Source: Pseudeuparius sepicola
Taxonomy: Eukaryota > Arthropoda > Insecta > Coleoptera > Anthribidae
NCBI GenBank assembly: GCA_963920635.1
Contig: OY987301.1
Span: 43,375,820-43,439,819, forward strand
Length of the DNA stretch: 64,000 nt
Direction: 5' to 3'
Shown: piece after piece, positions 1 to 9,009 of the stretch
Layout of the letters: each line of letters opens with the position of its first letter
Numbering within the stretch: position 1 is the first letter of the stretch
Position numbers and translations under genes: made by a program
Notes under the pieces: model-generated
The model's database searches: none
Told to the model about the DNA's origin: nothing
Seen by the model: the letters and a program-made list of their open reading frames with translations, nothing else

Positions 1-89
1 AACATATTAATTCTTTAAAAATCGAATTTTGAACAAATTTTAAATTTATTTGGTTGAGAACAAAATTTTCCTCGCAAAATTACAACGCT

Positions 90-589
90 TGTCAGATGAT
101 AGGTAATGTTGTTTAAAGAACTTTTGAATAAAAATACGTGCGCTTTGTTTTTAATATATGGATTGTTATTTTTTTAACAAACATGTGAAAAATCATTTGT
201 TTCACGGTCCTCTGCCAGATTATAGTTTCAAAACCTTCTATAGCCTTTTTGTTGAAAAATGTTTTCTATTTTACAAGTTAGGGGGACACTGCAGTAAATT
301 TGAAAGAGATGTTTTCTGTTTAGAATTGAGTGTGGAATCATTTAAAAAATCTGTTGGTGTAAAAGCTCTTTACGGAAAGCTTACCCACAAGCATGCCGCT
401 GACGCTTTAAAAAATCCTGTATTACTTTTTAATAACGCCTTACGATGTTATCTTCCCTACCTCGCATTTTGTAGTTTCATAATTAAAAAAAAATCATAAG
501 TTAATTGTAACATTCTGTATATTAAAAACAAAGCGCACATATTTTTATTCAAAAGGTTATAAAACTACATTTCCTATATCCTCTGTCAA
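90..589. mobile_element. Short element bounded by ~70-bp inverted repeats
   Basis: The segment 90-158 reappears in inverted orientation at 518-589; both arms contain GCGCTTTGTTTTTAATATA or a one-base variant. The similarity is roughly 80 percent over about 70 bp by eye. The arrangement is that of a small non-autonomous DNA element. A CACCCTGTACA sequence, the end motif of many repeats in this window, lies just outside at about 612. I could not define a target duplication. Confidence 0.55.
158..499 (+). CDS. Doubtful 113-residue ORF inside the inverted-repeat element
   Basis: An ATG-initiated open frame fills the space between the two inverted arms of the surrounding element. The predicted product is rich in Phe, Leu and Cys, has a run of lysines at the C-terminus, and carries no motif I recognise. 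It has no visible splice sites or promoter. Exact containment between the repeat arms is the only reason to list it. It may be a chance ORF in a MITE, or a remnant of a gene the element once carried. Confidence 0.2.
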   Translation: MDCYFFNKHVKNHLFHGPLPDYSFKTFYSLFVEKCFLFYKLGGHCSKFERDVFCLELSVESFKKSVGVKALYGKLTHKHAADALKNPVLLFNNALRCYLPYLAFCSFIIKKKS

Positions 590-779
590 GCCTTGTCGAT
601 GAATTTTGTGGACACCCTGTACATTTCTTTCAATATTCCTAAAATTTCCAAAGAAAACAGTTTAGTCTTCAAAAGTAAATTTACATAAAATAATATTTGT
701 GTTCATTGTAAAATATATTATTCTGCTTACAATTCCCATTTTCTGAATAGTAAAAGAGGCCAGTATAGGGTTTCCAAAT

Positions 780-1090
780 TGTAAATCTTACCTAAGGTGC
801 TAAAATAATATTTTTGGGAACAATGGAATATCATTTAGTATTGTATAGAAATGAGAAAGTAATGTTAGGATTGTAAAATAATATCATTAAGTATATTGTA
901 TGGAAATGCCCATGTCGTAAAATTGATTATTCTGATACTTCCAAAAGGTAGGATCGTAAAATAATATCATTGAGTATATTGTATGGGAATGTCCAAATCG
1001 TAAAATTCTGCTAATTCTAGATGTCGAGATCGTAAAATAATATCATTAGTATATTATTGTTTGGAAATTTCCAAGCAATACCATTTATTC
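780..1090. repeat. Degenerate AT-rich tandem repeat, ~65-80 bp period
   Basis: Three to four diverged copies of a unit beginning TCGTAAAATAATATCATT and continuing through TATTGTATGGAAATG follow each other at about 799, 876, 954 and 1030. Nothing coding is visible. The repeat lies upstream of the first recognised exon of the small-exon gene. Confidence 0.6.
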
Positions 1091-1423
1091 TGCAAAAATT
1101 TCTATATTAAGACATTTTAATTTATTTAACGTACGCGATGATCTTTTTCATCTGTGTAAATTTTAAGTTTAATTTGGAGTCAATTTTCTTTACAGCTGTG
1201 TCTCCAGCAACCCATTTAGTTTTTTCATTGTTTTCTCTGTAGAGTTTAGGTTTTCTAGAATTTTTTCCAGAATATTATGATTTGTAGAACTATATTAACA
1301 TTTAAAATTTTGACTTCCTCCTTCATAATATCATTGATTTGTAAAATTTGAGCTCAACTTTTTAAATATAAAATAATACACAAAAAATGAATTTTAGCAA
1401 AATTATCTATTATTTACTTTCAG

Positions 1424-4400
1424 CCAACTCAGTTAACACTGAACGAGGCAGAAACCATTGACGCAGTGTCTGCAATCCTTAGCCCCTCTGTAAGTTTTGG
1501 ATTAATAATTTATATTCTCAAAAAAAAAAAAAATGTTTCATTAAATAGTTAACAACCACTGAACTTCTGGAGACGTTAGAGGATGAGACGTACGTGCCAA
1601 CTAAACTTGATTCCCGTGCTGTAAGTTAACATCATCAATCAATATGTTATTTTTTTCAAATAATGTCTCCTCACAGCTACGCGAAATGTCTCTAGGCCAA
1701 GGCTACCCTGGGTACAGTACTGGCTTACCATCGAGCCATAATACTCAGGTCGCAAACGTTTCTGTAAGTTATTATTATTATAGTATTATCGACTTGTTAT
1801 TGCTTTCTTCTCACAGCCACACGCTTCTGCCAAGGCAGAATCGTGGTTGCCAACAACGGGTCCATACAATGGACCATACATGGGTTTATACACGGACCCA
1901 TATACTGGGCCATACCCGGCTCCATACGTTTCTGTAAGTTAACACACCATTAAATCACTAGGCAAATATTATTATCGACTTATTATTATATCGACTTAGC
2001 CAAAAGGCATTCGCACTCCCTCTACGGGGAACATTCACTCAGATCCCGGGCATCCCGGATACCAAAAGGATCTGGCACGGACGAGACCCTTGCCATGTTA
2101 TCGGGCCTTAGGTGACATTGATGTTGTTGGACGTTCCTGCACTCCCCATGAATTTCCTGACGGTTCGGGCTGTCGCAAGTAGTACCGCTTTCTGCATGGA
2201 CCTGTAAAGACTATCAGTTAGACCCAGCTCCTTGATGTTTCTCAGCAAACTTTTTGGTATAACACCAGTTGTTGACATGATGATTGGAATCGTCTGGATG
2301 TTCTCCATTTCCCATTGCCTTCTAATTCGTTCTTCTAAATCTCTGTACTTCGCGATCTTCTCGACTTGCTTCACACGCAGGTTGTTGTTGTTCGGGATGG
2401 CCACATCAATCAGAGTTGTCTGCCTAGAAATTTTATCAACTATTATAAGGTCCGGTCTGTTATGGGCAACTCGTTGATCTGTCAGAACTGTACGATCCCA
2501 GTACATCTTGTAGTTTCTGTTCTCAAGAACAGGCTCAGGTGTGTAGTTGTAATATGGGACCCTCTCTGCCTGCACAAGCAGCAGCTTTTCCGCCAGTTCC
2601 TGGTGCAAGATCTTGGCAACCGAATCGTGTCGTCCATATTCCGCTGGTCTTTTGGTAACAGGTAGGTTGCACCCTGTGTAAGAAACAATGGCATTTTCAG
2701 AGGATCGAGCAAGACTTCATTAATTAAGGTAGTTATCTGTTCATGCGTGCTCCACAACTTCTTAATCCAATAATTTTGGAGATGATCTGGACCTGGTGCC
2801 TTCCAGTTGTGGGATTTCTTGATGACATCGGAGACCTCAGCGGTTGTGAATTGCTCGTGTTGCATCTGGCTATAGTTCCGGCCCATCTCGCGTTCTTCGC
2901 TGATCCAGCTTGCACTGACATTGTATGGACCTGGTGTGGCAAGTTGATTTCTCCAGAAACCGTCGACCTGTTCTCTGCTAGGGTAACTCGCAATTGTGGC
3001 ATCGGCGCTAGAATTAAAAGCACGGTAGAAACCCTTTTCTGATCGTTCAAAGAGTTTGTTGTCTCGTTTCCTGTTGTTACTAGCCTTGTATCTCCTCAGA
3101 CGCCCTGCAAAAACAGAAAGTTTTTGTTTTAATGTGTCAAGACATTGTTGAGCAGTGATGTTCGCGGGGTCATGCCGAGAATGCATTTGGGTGCGGCTCA
3201 TTATTGCCTGCACCGCCCTCTGGATCCTTCTAGTTCTAACTCCTCTGATATATTCCGTCACTTGTCCTATGTCTTTACGGAGACTCTCGATCTTCCGATT
3301 TAGTCGCATTTCCCATTGAGCCATTCGTGGTTCTGGTCTTGCACGATTCAACTCTTGGGCCGTTCGGATCTTGGCACCCATTACAGTTGTGACTGCCGTT
3401 GCGGCACAGTAGATTAACATGTGCATACGTTCTAATGTTGGTGTCACTAAAACATAGTTTGGTAAAATTCTTGTGTTCATAAGATCGAGCACGATCGCAA
3501 GTTTCCTGGAAGAATTTAATCTTGGTAGCGGTGGCCTGCTCAGTGGGTCTGTGCCTTCGTATCGCAATACTGCCTGTCTCATATGTGCGTTTAAGCCTTC
3601 AAAATGTTCTTCGTTAACCGATTCCAGACTCTCGGTTGTTGGTTCTACCGTTTCGGCTTCTAGTTGTTGTCCAGGCGCTTGAAGTTCCCCATTGTTGTTG
3701 TTGTCATCTATGTCTATGTGTTCGCCGTGGATCTCTAGCTCAACTTCCCGTTTGATAGCGTTAAGTCGCGTTTCTGGAATTCGGTTATTTCTTAGAATAG
3801 TTCGATACTGATCTGACACTCTTTGTTCAGACACTTGCATGTGTGGAAACTCCCTGCAGAACTCGGCATGCAGTTGTTGTCGGTAGCCGATCATCTCTTG
3901 TCCTAAGTTTGTCACCCTGTAAAAAATACGCATAATCGATTCATTCATGGACACAGTCCATTTCATGCGTCGTCGTTGTAATCCCGCCTCTGTGAACGCT
4001 GGCTGAAGTTCCCGCGCAGCACCTTCGGTGGGTGGAACCCTAGTTCTCGTTTGGCTCCCATGTTGTAGATGTTCGTGTAGTTGTTGGGCTGTAGCTGTTT
4101 GTGCAACAGGGGCCCGCCTCATCAGCGCCCTGTCACCGACGTCCCGCTCGCTGTCATGTCCAGCGCCGGCTCCAGACATGCCCTGGCGATCCCCAGGCAG
4201 CGGCCCTATGACAAAAATCCTATTAATCTCCATTCCATATGTTTCTCCCGTAACGTGGGAGTGACGGCCCTTGGTCGCCTTTTACGACTCGCGGAGCCAC
4301 GATAGGAGTATTCTAACCCGCTACCCACACAGGTCAACTAGGATAACGCGGGATCGTTACACCCGAGGATCTGCCCCTCTCACAGGTCAAACCCCTCCTT

Positions 4401-4742
4401 GCGTTAACTGGGAAACACGGGATCGTTACACCCGAAGATCCGCCTCTCTCACAGGCTAGATCCATCCCTGTGTAACCGAGAGTCGCGGGATTGTCACACC
4501 CGAGGATCAGCCCCCGTCACCAGCTAGACCCCTCCCTGCGCAACTGGATATCGCGGGATTGTCACACCCGTAGGTCTGCCCCTGTCACAGGCGAAACCTC
4601 TCCATGCGTAACTGGGAATCGCGGGATCGTCACACCCGTGTATCTGCCCCTCTCACAGGTCAGACCCATCCCTGCGTAACTGGGGAGCGCGGGATCGTCA
4701 CACCCGTGGGTCTGCCTCTCTCACAGGTCAGACCCCCCTGCG

Positions 4743-4792
<50 letters not shown>

Positions 4793-4826
4793 TATTATCG
4801 ACTTATTATTATTATTATTTTTATTA

Positions 4827-4873
<47 letters not shown>

Positions 4874-7454
4874 GCTTTCTTATCACAGACACACGCTTCT
4901 GCGAACTCTGGGTTGACAAGACCCCAGGGGCCATACACTGGTCCATATACAAACGTTTCTGTAAGTTAACACGTAAAAATCACTATTCAAATATTATTAT
5001 CGACTTATTATTATTGTTATTATTATTGCTTCCTTCTCACAGCCCCACGCTGCTGCTGCACATACCCCAGTGCCTCAACCGCGCCGCAGTCCCAGCGGAG
5101 ATTCGGTGGTGTCACAATCCGCTTCCTCTAAAAGGAAGAGGAATGAGGGTGATGTGACAGACGCACCATCACCGAAGAGGATAGGGGGAGGTCCCGGGGG
5201 GAAAAATATATCCTTATTAGAGACTTTGAAAGGATTGGTAATTATTATCATTATCATTATTATCTCGACTTAGCCAAAAGGCATTCGCACTCCCTCTACG
5301 GGGAACATTCACTCAGATCCCGGGTATCCCGGATACCAAAAGGATCTGGCTCGGACGAGACCCTTGCCATGTTATCGGGCCTTAGGTGACATTGATGTTG
5401 TTGGATGATCCTGCATTCCCCATGAATTTCCTGACGGTTCGGGCTGTCGCAAGTAGTACCGCTTTCTGCATGGACCTGTAAAGACTATCAGTTAGACCCA
5501 GCTCCTTGATGTTTCTCAGCAAACTTTTTGGTATAACACCAGTTGTTGACATGATGATTGGAATCGTCTGGACGTTCTCCATTTCCCATTGCCTTCTAAT
5601 TCGTTCTTCTAAATCTCTGTACTTCGCGATCTTCTCGACTTGCTTCACACGCAGGTTGTTGTTGTTCGGGATGGCCACATCAATCAGAGTTGTCTGCCTA
5701 GAAATTTTATCAACTATTATAAGGTCCGGTCTGTTATGAGCAACTCGTTGATCTGTCAGAACTGTACGATCCCAGTACATCTTGTAGTTGCTGTTCTCAA
5801 GAACAGGCTCAGGTGTGTAGTTGTAATATGGGACCCTCTCTGCCTGCACAAGCAGCAGCTTTTCCGCCAGTTCCTGGTGCAAGATCTTGGCAACCGAATC
5901 GTGTCGTTCCTTATATTCCGTTGATGCGAACAACTGACATCCTCCTGTTATGTGCTGGATTGTTTCTGAAGTTGGGCACCCGTATCTGCATCTGTCATCC
6001 ACTACCGATGCATCTCCTACAATGAATTTTAGGTAGTTGCGAGTTGGTATAACCTGATCTTGTATGGCCAGTAGGAAGCCTTCCGTCTCGGGGAACATTC
6101 GTCCCGAGGTCAGCCAATAGTTCGACGCTAACTTGTCGACATGTTCCTGGTTAACCTCATTAGGATGCCTCCCGTGCAGCGGCTTCCCCAACCACCTCTG
6201 TAGTTTATCGTTGTCGGTTCGGTGGTGATTTTGACGCTCGTGTTCCGTCAGACGTAGCGGTGTTGAGACGTCTGCTCCGCATATAGCCCTATATAGGGTG
6301 GAGCTGTTGGCCTGCCTGTAGAAATAATTACGCAGATTTAATATTTGTTGGTCCAATTGCTTGCTGAGATCTGCCAATCCTCTTCCTCCTAGTTGACGTG
6401 GCAGAGTTGTTCTTTCTACGGCGCTACGGGGATGATGTTTATGAGCTTTTGTCAGTAGTGTCCTAACTTTTCGTTGCAGGTTGTTGATGTCCGTGTTGGT
6501 CCAATTCACTATTCCGAACGAATAGCTGAGTACAGAGCACGCATACGTGTTCAGGGCCTTAAACAAATTCCTGCTGTTAAGATCAGTTCGCACTACTTGT
6601 CTTACTCTCTTGATGAATTCATTCGTTAAATCAGTCTTCATTGTTCGATGGTCTATCCTTTGAGCTTGTTTCATCCCGAGATACTTGTATGTATCTCCCT
6701 TGCTCATTGCTTCGATCTCCTGGCCGTCCTGCATCTCGTGTGCGCTTTGTTCGAGCTTTCCCCGGATGATATTAAGGGTGCGGCACTTGTCCAGTCCAAA
6801 CAGCATTCCGATGTCCCTGGAGAACTCCTCTACAATTTTAAGCATTTGCGTTAGTTGGTTTTTGGTTGCTGCGATCAGTTTTAAATCATCCATATATAAT
6901 AGGTGATTCAACTTGATCGCTTCTGCGTTGTTGCTTTTGATAGATAGATATTATTATTATTATATTATTATTATTATTATTATATTATTATTATTATTAT
7001 TATTATTAATAATGTTTCCTTCTCACAGCTACAGGAACAATCTGAAAGCGATTCAGTGGGGTCACAATCACCCCAACCCTCAGTGGGGTCACAATCGCCC
7101 CAACCCGAGGCTTCTTCGAGAGATGCGGGCTGTTCAGTGGGGCCACAATCGTCCCAACCCGCGGCTTCTTCAAGGGACGCGGGCGTGACGATAAACCCCG
7201 AAAGTTCCGCAGCTCTCGGAAGGAGTGCTAGGGTCGAAGAGGGACTAGATGAGATGCATGCGGGACTAGACCGAAAAATTGGGGCTCTTGAAGCGCAACT
7301 TGGAGACACTAATAGGGTGATTAGAAGTTTAGACGATGAAATAGCAAAATTACTACGAAGAAAACAACGAGAGGTGAACAGTGAAGAGTTACTAAAAAGA
7401 GATATTAATGACTTTAAAAATATAAAAAGACAATTGTCCATTTGGTATTCTTAG
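1424..7454 (+). CDS. Small-exon gene with phase-0 exons, repeat-rich protein with C-terminal coiled coil (5' end not found)
   Basis: Seven exons are joined by GT-AG introns: 1424-1489, 1549-1620, 1677-1763, 1817-1933, 4889-4960, 5043-5237 and 7029-7454 (stop TAG). Lengths are 66, 72, 87, 117, 72, 195 and 426 nt, all multiples of three, and every visible junction is phase 0. Five donors are GTAAGT at +1 to +6, most acceptors end CTCACAG or ATCACAG, and the exon 2 acceptor is weak. The 344 visible residues show exon-level duplication: exons 4-6 begin THASA, PHASA or PHAAA, and exons 3-5 end in VS. There are Tyr/Pro repeats (GPYTGPYT), a basic NLS-like patch in exon 6 (KRKR...PKR), three GSQSPQP-type repeats and a heptad-like coiled coil at the C-terminus. 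No start codon or signal peptide is visible, so 5' exons probably lie outside the window or were missed. Family unknown. Two introns carry antisense retrotransposons. Confidence 0.7.
2108..2608 (-). pseudogene. Restriction-like endonuclease domain remnant, copy 1
   Basis: This open frame corresponds to the last ~165 residues of the element's protein and differs from copy 2 at only four positions. It contains the PD-(D/E)XK-type core RPDLIIVDK...TLIDVAIP, which in R2/R4-type elements nicks the target DNA for target-primed reverse transcription. It is out of frame with the N-terminal part and has no authentic start, because the RT domain and the preceding zinc knuckle were lost in the deletion at about 2640. 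Confidence 0.8.
2640..4233 (-). pseudogene. N-terminal part of the retrotransposon protein (Myb-like domain and start of RT)
   Basis: The frame starts at the ATG at 4233. The N-terminus is Gln/Arg-rich. From about residue 88 there is a Myb/trihelix-like segment (RRMKWTVSMNESIMRIFYR onward), typical of the DNA-binding N-termini of restriction-endonuclease-type retrotransposons. Next comes a basic linker and then the entry to the reverse transcriptase (NWKAPGPDHLQNYWIKKLW and TYLLPKDQ). After TYLLPKDQRNMDDT, near 2640, the reading passes directly into sequence homologous to the C-terminal domain but out of frame. The deletion has therefore removed the RT catalytic core, including the YMDD segment, and this copy cannot encode an active polymerase. 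Confidence 0.8.
4310..4740 (-). repeat. Tandem repeat (~60-65 bp) in the 5' region of retrotransposon copy 1
   Basis: About seven consecutive units share CGCGGGATCGTYACACCCG (Y = C or T) followed by a CTGCCCCTCTCACAGGTC-like stretch. They lie between the N-terminal ATG (4233) and the ATT tract at 4744, so they form the 5' UTR of the retrotransposon. Repeated 5' UTR units in non-LTR elements are often promoter or processing units; that role is inferred here. Confidence 0.75.
4744..4873. repeat. ATT/TAA microsatellite, target-side flank of copy 1
   Basis: A long ATT run is interrupted once by TATCGACTTATT, the motif also found in neighbouring introns of the small-exon gene. It directly abuts the 5' end of the retrotransposon and ends in the polypyrimidine tract and acceptor of exon 5. 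This suggests the element inserted into, or expanded, an intronic TAA-type microsatellite. Confidence 0.8.
5265..6945 (-). mobile_element. RLE-type non-LTR retrotransposon copy 2, 5'-truncated
   Basis: This is a second minus-strand copy of the same family, in the intron after exon 6. It has the same 3' UTR as copy 1, starting at the TCGACTTAGCC junction at 5265 next to ATT/ATC repeats. It stops at about 6945, within the RT domain, where a GATAGATAGAT stretch leads into another ATT tract. 5' truncation is the usual outcome of incomplete target-primed reverse transcription. Flanking ATT repeats on both sides match the insertion preference seen for copy 1. Confidence 0.85.
5382..6911 (-). pseudogene. 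Reverse transcriptase C-terminus plus CCHC and endonuclease domains (truncated)
   Basis: A 509-codon uninterrupted frame begins just before the RT catalytic box YMDD (residues 6-9). It then runs through the thumb region to a CCHC zinc knuckle (C308, C312, H320, C325) and a PD-(D/E)XK-type restriction-like endonuclease (RPD at 394-396, D411 in TLIDVAIP). This order, RT then CCHC then RLE, is characteristic of R2/R4/CRE-type non-LTR elements rather than APE-type ones. The upstream RT motifs and N-terminal DNA-binding domain are missing by 5' truncation. The frame has no stop, and its C-terminus is nearly identical to copy 1, which implies recent insertion. Confidence 0.85.
6948..7012. repeat. 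ATT microsatellite before the last exon
   Basis: An ATT-rich tract lies between truncated retrotransposon copy 2 and the acceptor (CTCACAG) of the terminal exon at 7029. It probably represents the original intronic microsatellite that served as the insertion target. Confidence 0.75.
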
Positions 7455-7608
7455 TCTTTAAAATTTACAAGTTTTTGGGCTATTGTCGCATGTAATTCTT
7501 CATCCAATCCTTATATATTATATACAGGGTACTTGTACACATATATAAGGATTGGTTAAAGGATTACATGCAACAATAGATCAAAAACTTGCGAATGCTA
7601 AAGCTTAA
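7451..7608. repeat. Inverted mini copies of the coiled-coil exon, overlapping stop codons
   Basis: A minus-strand mini frame (7510-7451) reads GLDEELHATIAQKL and ends in a TAA that overlaps the plus-strand TAG at 7452-7454. A plus-strand mini frame (7549-7608) reads GLVKGLHATIDQKL and ends in a TAA that overlaps the minus-strand TAA at 7607-7605. The two form imperfect inverted arms around an AT-rich centre near 7530 with a GTACTTGTAC-like core. Both resemble the start of the coiled-coil segment of the terminal exon. Confidence 0.65.
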
Positions 7609-7811
7609 GTATGTCGGGTCAATAATCTTTTTATGTCTTCAAGGTCATTGTAGTCTTTTTGTAATACCGCACCCATATATTCCTCACGTTGTTTACTTCT
7701 TTTTAACTCTACTATTTCGGCATCTATACATCTCACCACCCTAGCATTTTCATCAAGTTTTGCTTCAATATTCGCAAGTTTTTGTTCTATTGTTGCATGT
7801 AATCCTTCAAC
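7605..7811 (-). pseudogene. Diverged opposite-strand copy of the terminal coiled-coil exon
   Basis: On the minus strand, an AG acceptor-like site at 7813-7812 is followed by 68 codons and a TAA. The peptide aligns without gaps over most of its length with the C-terminus of the plus-strand gene. Shared positions include HA, a KL...IEA or LEA stretch, RV(V/I)R, D-EI, KQRE, D-ND and IKR-L. Nucleotide identity is only moderate, so the reading frame seems to have been conserved rather than newly copied. No further exons of a minus-strand gene are visible; a MITE begins at 7825, immediately upstream. It could be an orphan exon, a pseudogene, or the terminal exon of a convergent paralogue disrupted by the MITE. 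Confidence 0.65.
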
Positions 7812-7824
7812 CTTATATATTATA

Positions 7825-8116
7825 TACAGGGTGTTTACTTTATCTTGTACACTATAGGGATCTTTAAAACCGTATTAAACCGTATTAATTTTTGATGTAA
7901 TCAGTGGACATGTTCAAAACATAAGAGTATAAATTTCGTAATGTTGCTTAAAATATTTTCGAAATCTTCAGTTTTCAAAACGTGGTGAGCTATCTCTTTC
8001 TTTTCAGATCCCTGAAGCTCATAAAAAGCGCAGCTTTTTCCTAATTTAACCAACTCTGTATCCCTAACGGTTTCAAAGATGCCTATAGTCTACAAAGTAA
8101 AGTAAACACCCTGTAT
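7825..8116. mobile_element. MITE with TACAGGGTGTTTACTTT ends
   Basis: Left end ACAGGGTGTTTACTTTATC and right end GTAAAGTAAACACCCTGT are inverted copies, and similarity continues inward for about 45 bp. The interior is non-coding. The sequence on both sides is TATATA-rich, so the target duplication cannot be delimited. The insertion lies directly upstream of the opposite-strand coiled-coil exon. Confidence 0.7.
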
Positions 8117-8217
8117 ATGATATATATTATATAAAATGTATATATTTAGATATAAGTGTGATTTAGGTTTTGTATATAAGTGTATATAATAGGAATAAGT
8201 ATTTTTTTTAATTGAAC

Positions 8218-8290
8218 ATAATGTATATATTTCTCTGTATATACTTCTCTGTATATATTTCTCTGTATATATTTCTCTGTACATATCTCT
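8218..8290. repeat. Short tandem array of TATATTTCTCTGTA
   Basis: About five units of a 14-bp motif with minor variants follow each other. Its translations on either strand are repetitive and not regarded as coding. Confidence 0.8.
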
Positions 8291-8643
8291 GTAACTATTT
8301 TTAGTTTAATATAAAGCGTATATATTTTTCCGTTTTAATTTTATGCTAAAAATACCTATTTATCTGACAAGAATAAAATATTCCATATACAACAATGGTT
8401 GTAGGAAACAAATATAAAAGCAGTTATACTGTCTGGCTTATCGTCGAGTTAAGGATTTTGTACAACATTCGGGCGACAGAAAACGACATAATAGCACTAG
8501 TGCATGTCAACAGTAAAATTTGAAACATCTCGTTTAATTATGAATACAATAATTGTGAGTTACTTTAAATACATAGTAAAGATAATGAGGAGAGGATTAT
8601 TGGGGAAAGAAAAACACACTTCATATTTTCAGATTTTATTTCT

Positions 8644-9009
8644 TTACGAGAAATTTTGTTTCTCTAGTAAAAACATCAAACAAAGATGACCACAGTTTAC
8701 TTGGTTAAAGTTTTGATATGAATCGTTATTGTATACTACTTCAATGTCTCTCCCCAAGTATCTAATGAGTTCTCTTGGTGGTTTCAAATTGCCAAAGCTG
8801 TCAAAATATTCACATATTTTTCCTGTTTTCCGGTAGGCTACCCAATGAGATCCAGAATTTCGCTGAATATCCAAATTCAAAATGGCCGTCTCGTTTTTTC
8901 GAGGCTTTTTAGGTAGGGTATCTCTCATATATACACCTCTAAAGAATGGAATGTCTTTAGCGAATTTTAAAAGGTCTAGATTGGTTAAAGGTCTATTGGG
9001 TAGCTTCAA
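8644..9009 (-). CDS. Adenovirus-type cysteine protease (adenain-like), virus-derived
   Basis: The predicted 121 residues contain the catalytic elements of the adenain/Polinton protease family: His55 in GSHWVAY, Asp70 in YFDSFG and Cys106 in NCGHLC, with a nearby Gln103. In adenoviruses and Polinton/adintovirus elements this enzyme cleaves capsid and core precursors during virion maturation. The frame has no ATG at its start: it opens with TTG at 9009 and overlaps the end of the upstream phospholipase gene by four bases in the -1 frame. It is shorter than adenain (about 200 residues), with only 15 residues after the Cys, so it may be trimmed at the C-terminus. Expression could require frameshifting from the upstream gene. 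Family assignment is strong; whether it is functional is unknown. Confidence 0.75.
   Translation of the reverse strand: MKLPNRPLTNLDLLKFAKDIPFFRGVYMRDTLPKKPRKNETAILNLDIQRNSGSHWVAYRKTGKICEYFDSFGNLKPPRELIRYLGRDIEVVYNNDSYQNFNQVNCGHLCLMFLLEKQNFS

Larger units (their letters stand above)
1991..4744 (-). mobile_element. RLE-type non-LTR retrotransposon copy 1 (R4/R2-like), internally deleted
   Basis: This minus-strand element sits in the intron between exons 4 and 5 of the small-exon gene. Its 3' end (GGCTAAGTCGA on the minus strand) abuts ATT repeats at about 1990, and its 5' end abuts a long ATT run at 4744. The intron motif ATTATTATCGACTTATTATT occurs on both sides, as expected from a target duplication. 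The element has a 5' region of tandem repeats, an N-terminal coding part, and the C-terminal endonuclease domain, but the reverse-transcriptase core is missing. The same 3' UTR is found in copy 2. Confidence 0.85.

Noticed and set aside
4081..4969. Plus-strand frames antisense to the retrotransposon 5' region
   Set aside because: They follow the tandem repeats and the ATT microsatellite; only the portion 4889-4960 is accepted, as an exon of the small-exon gene.
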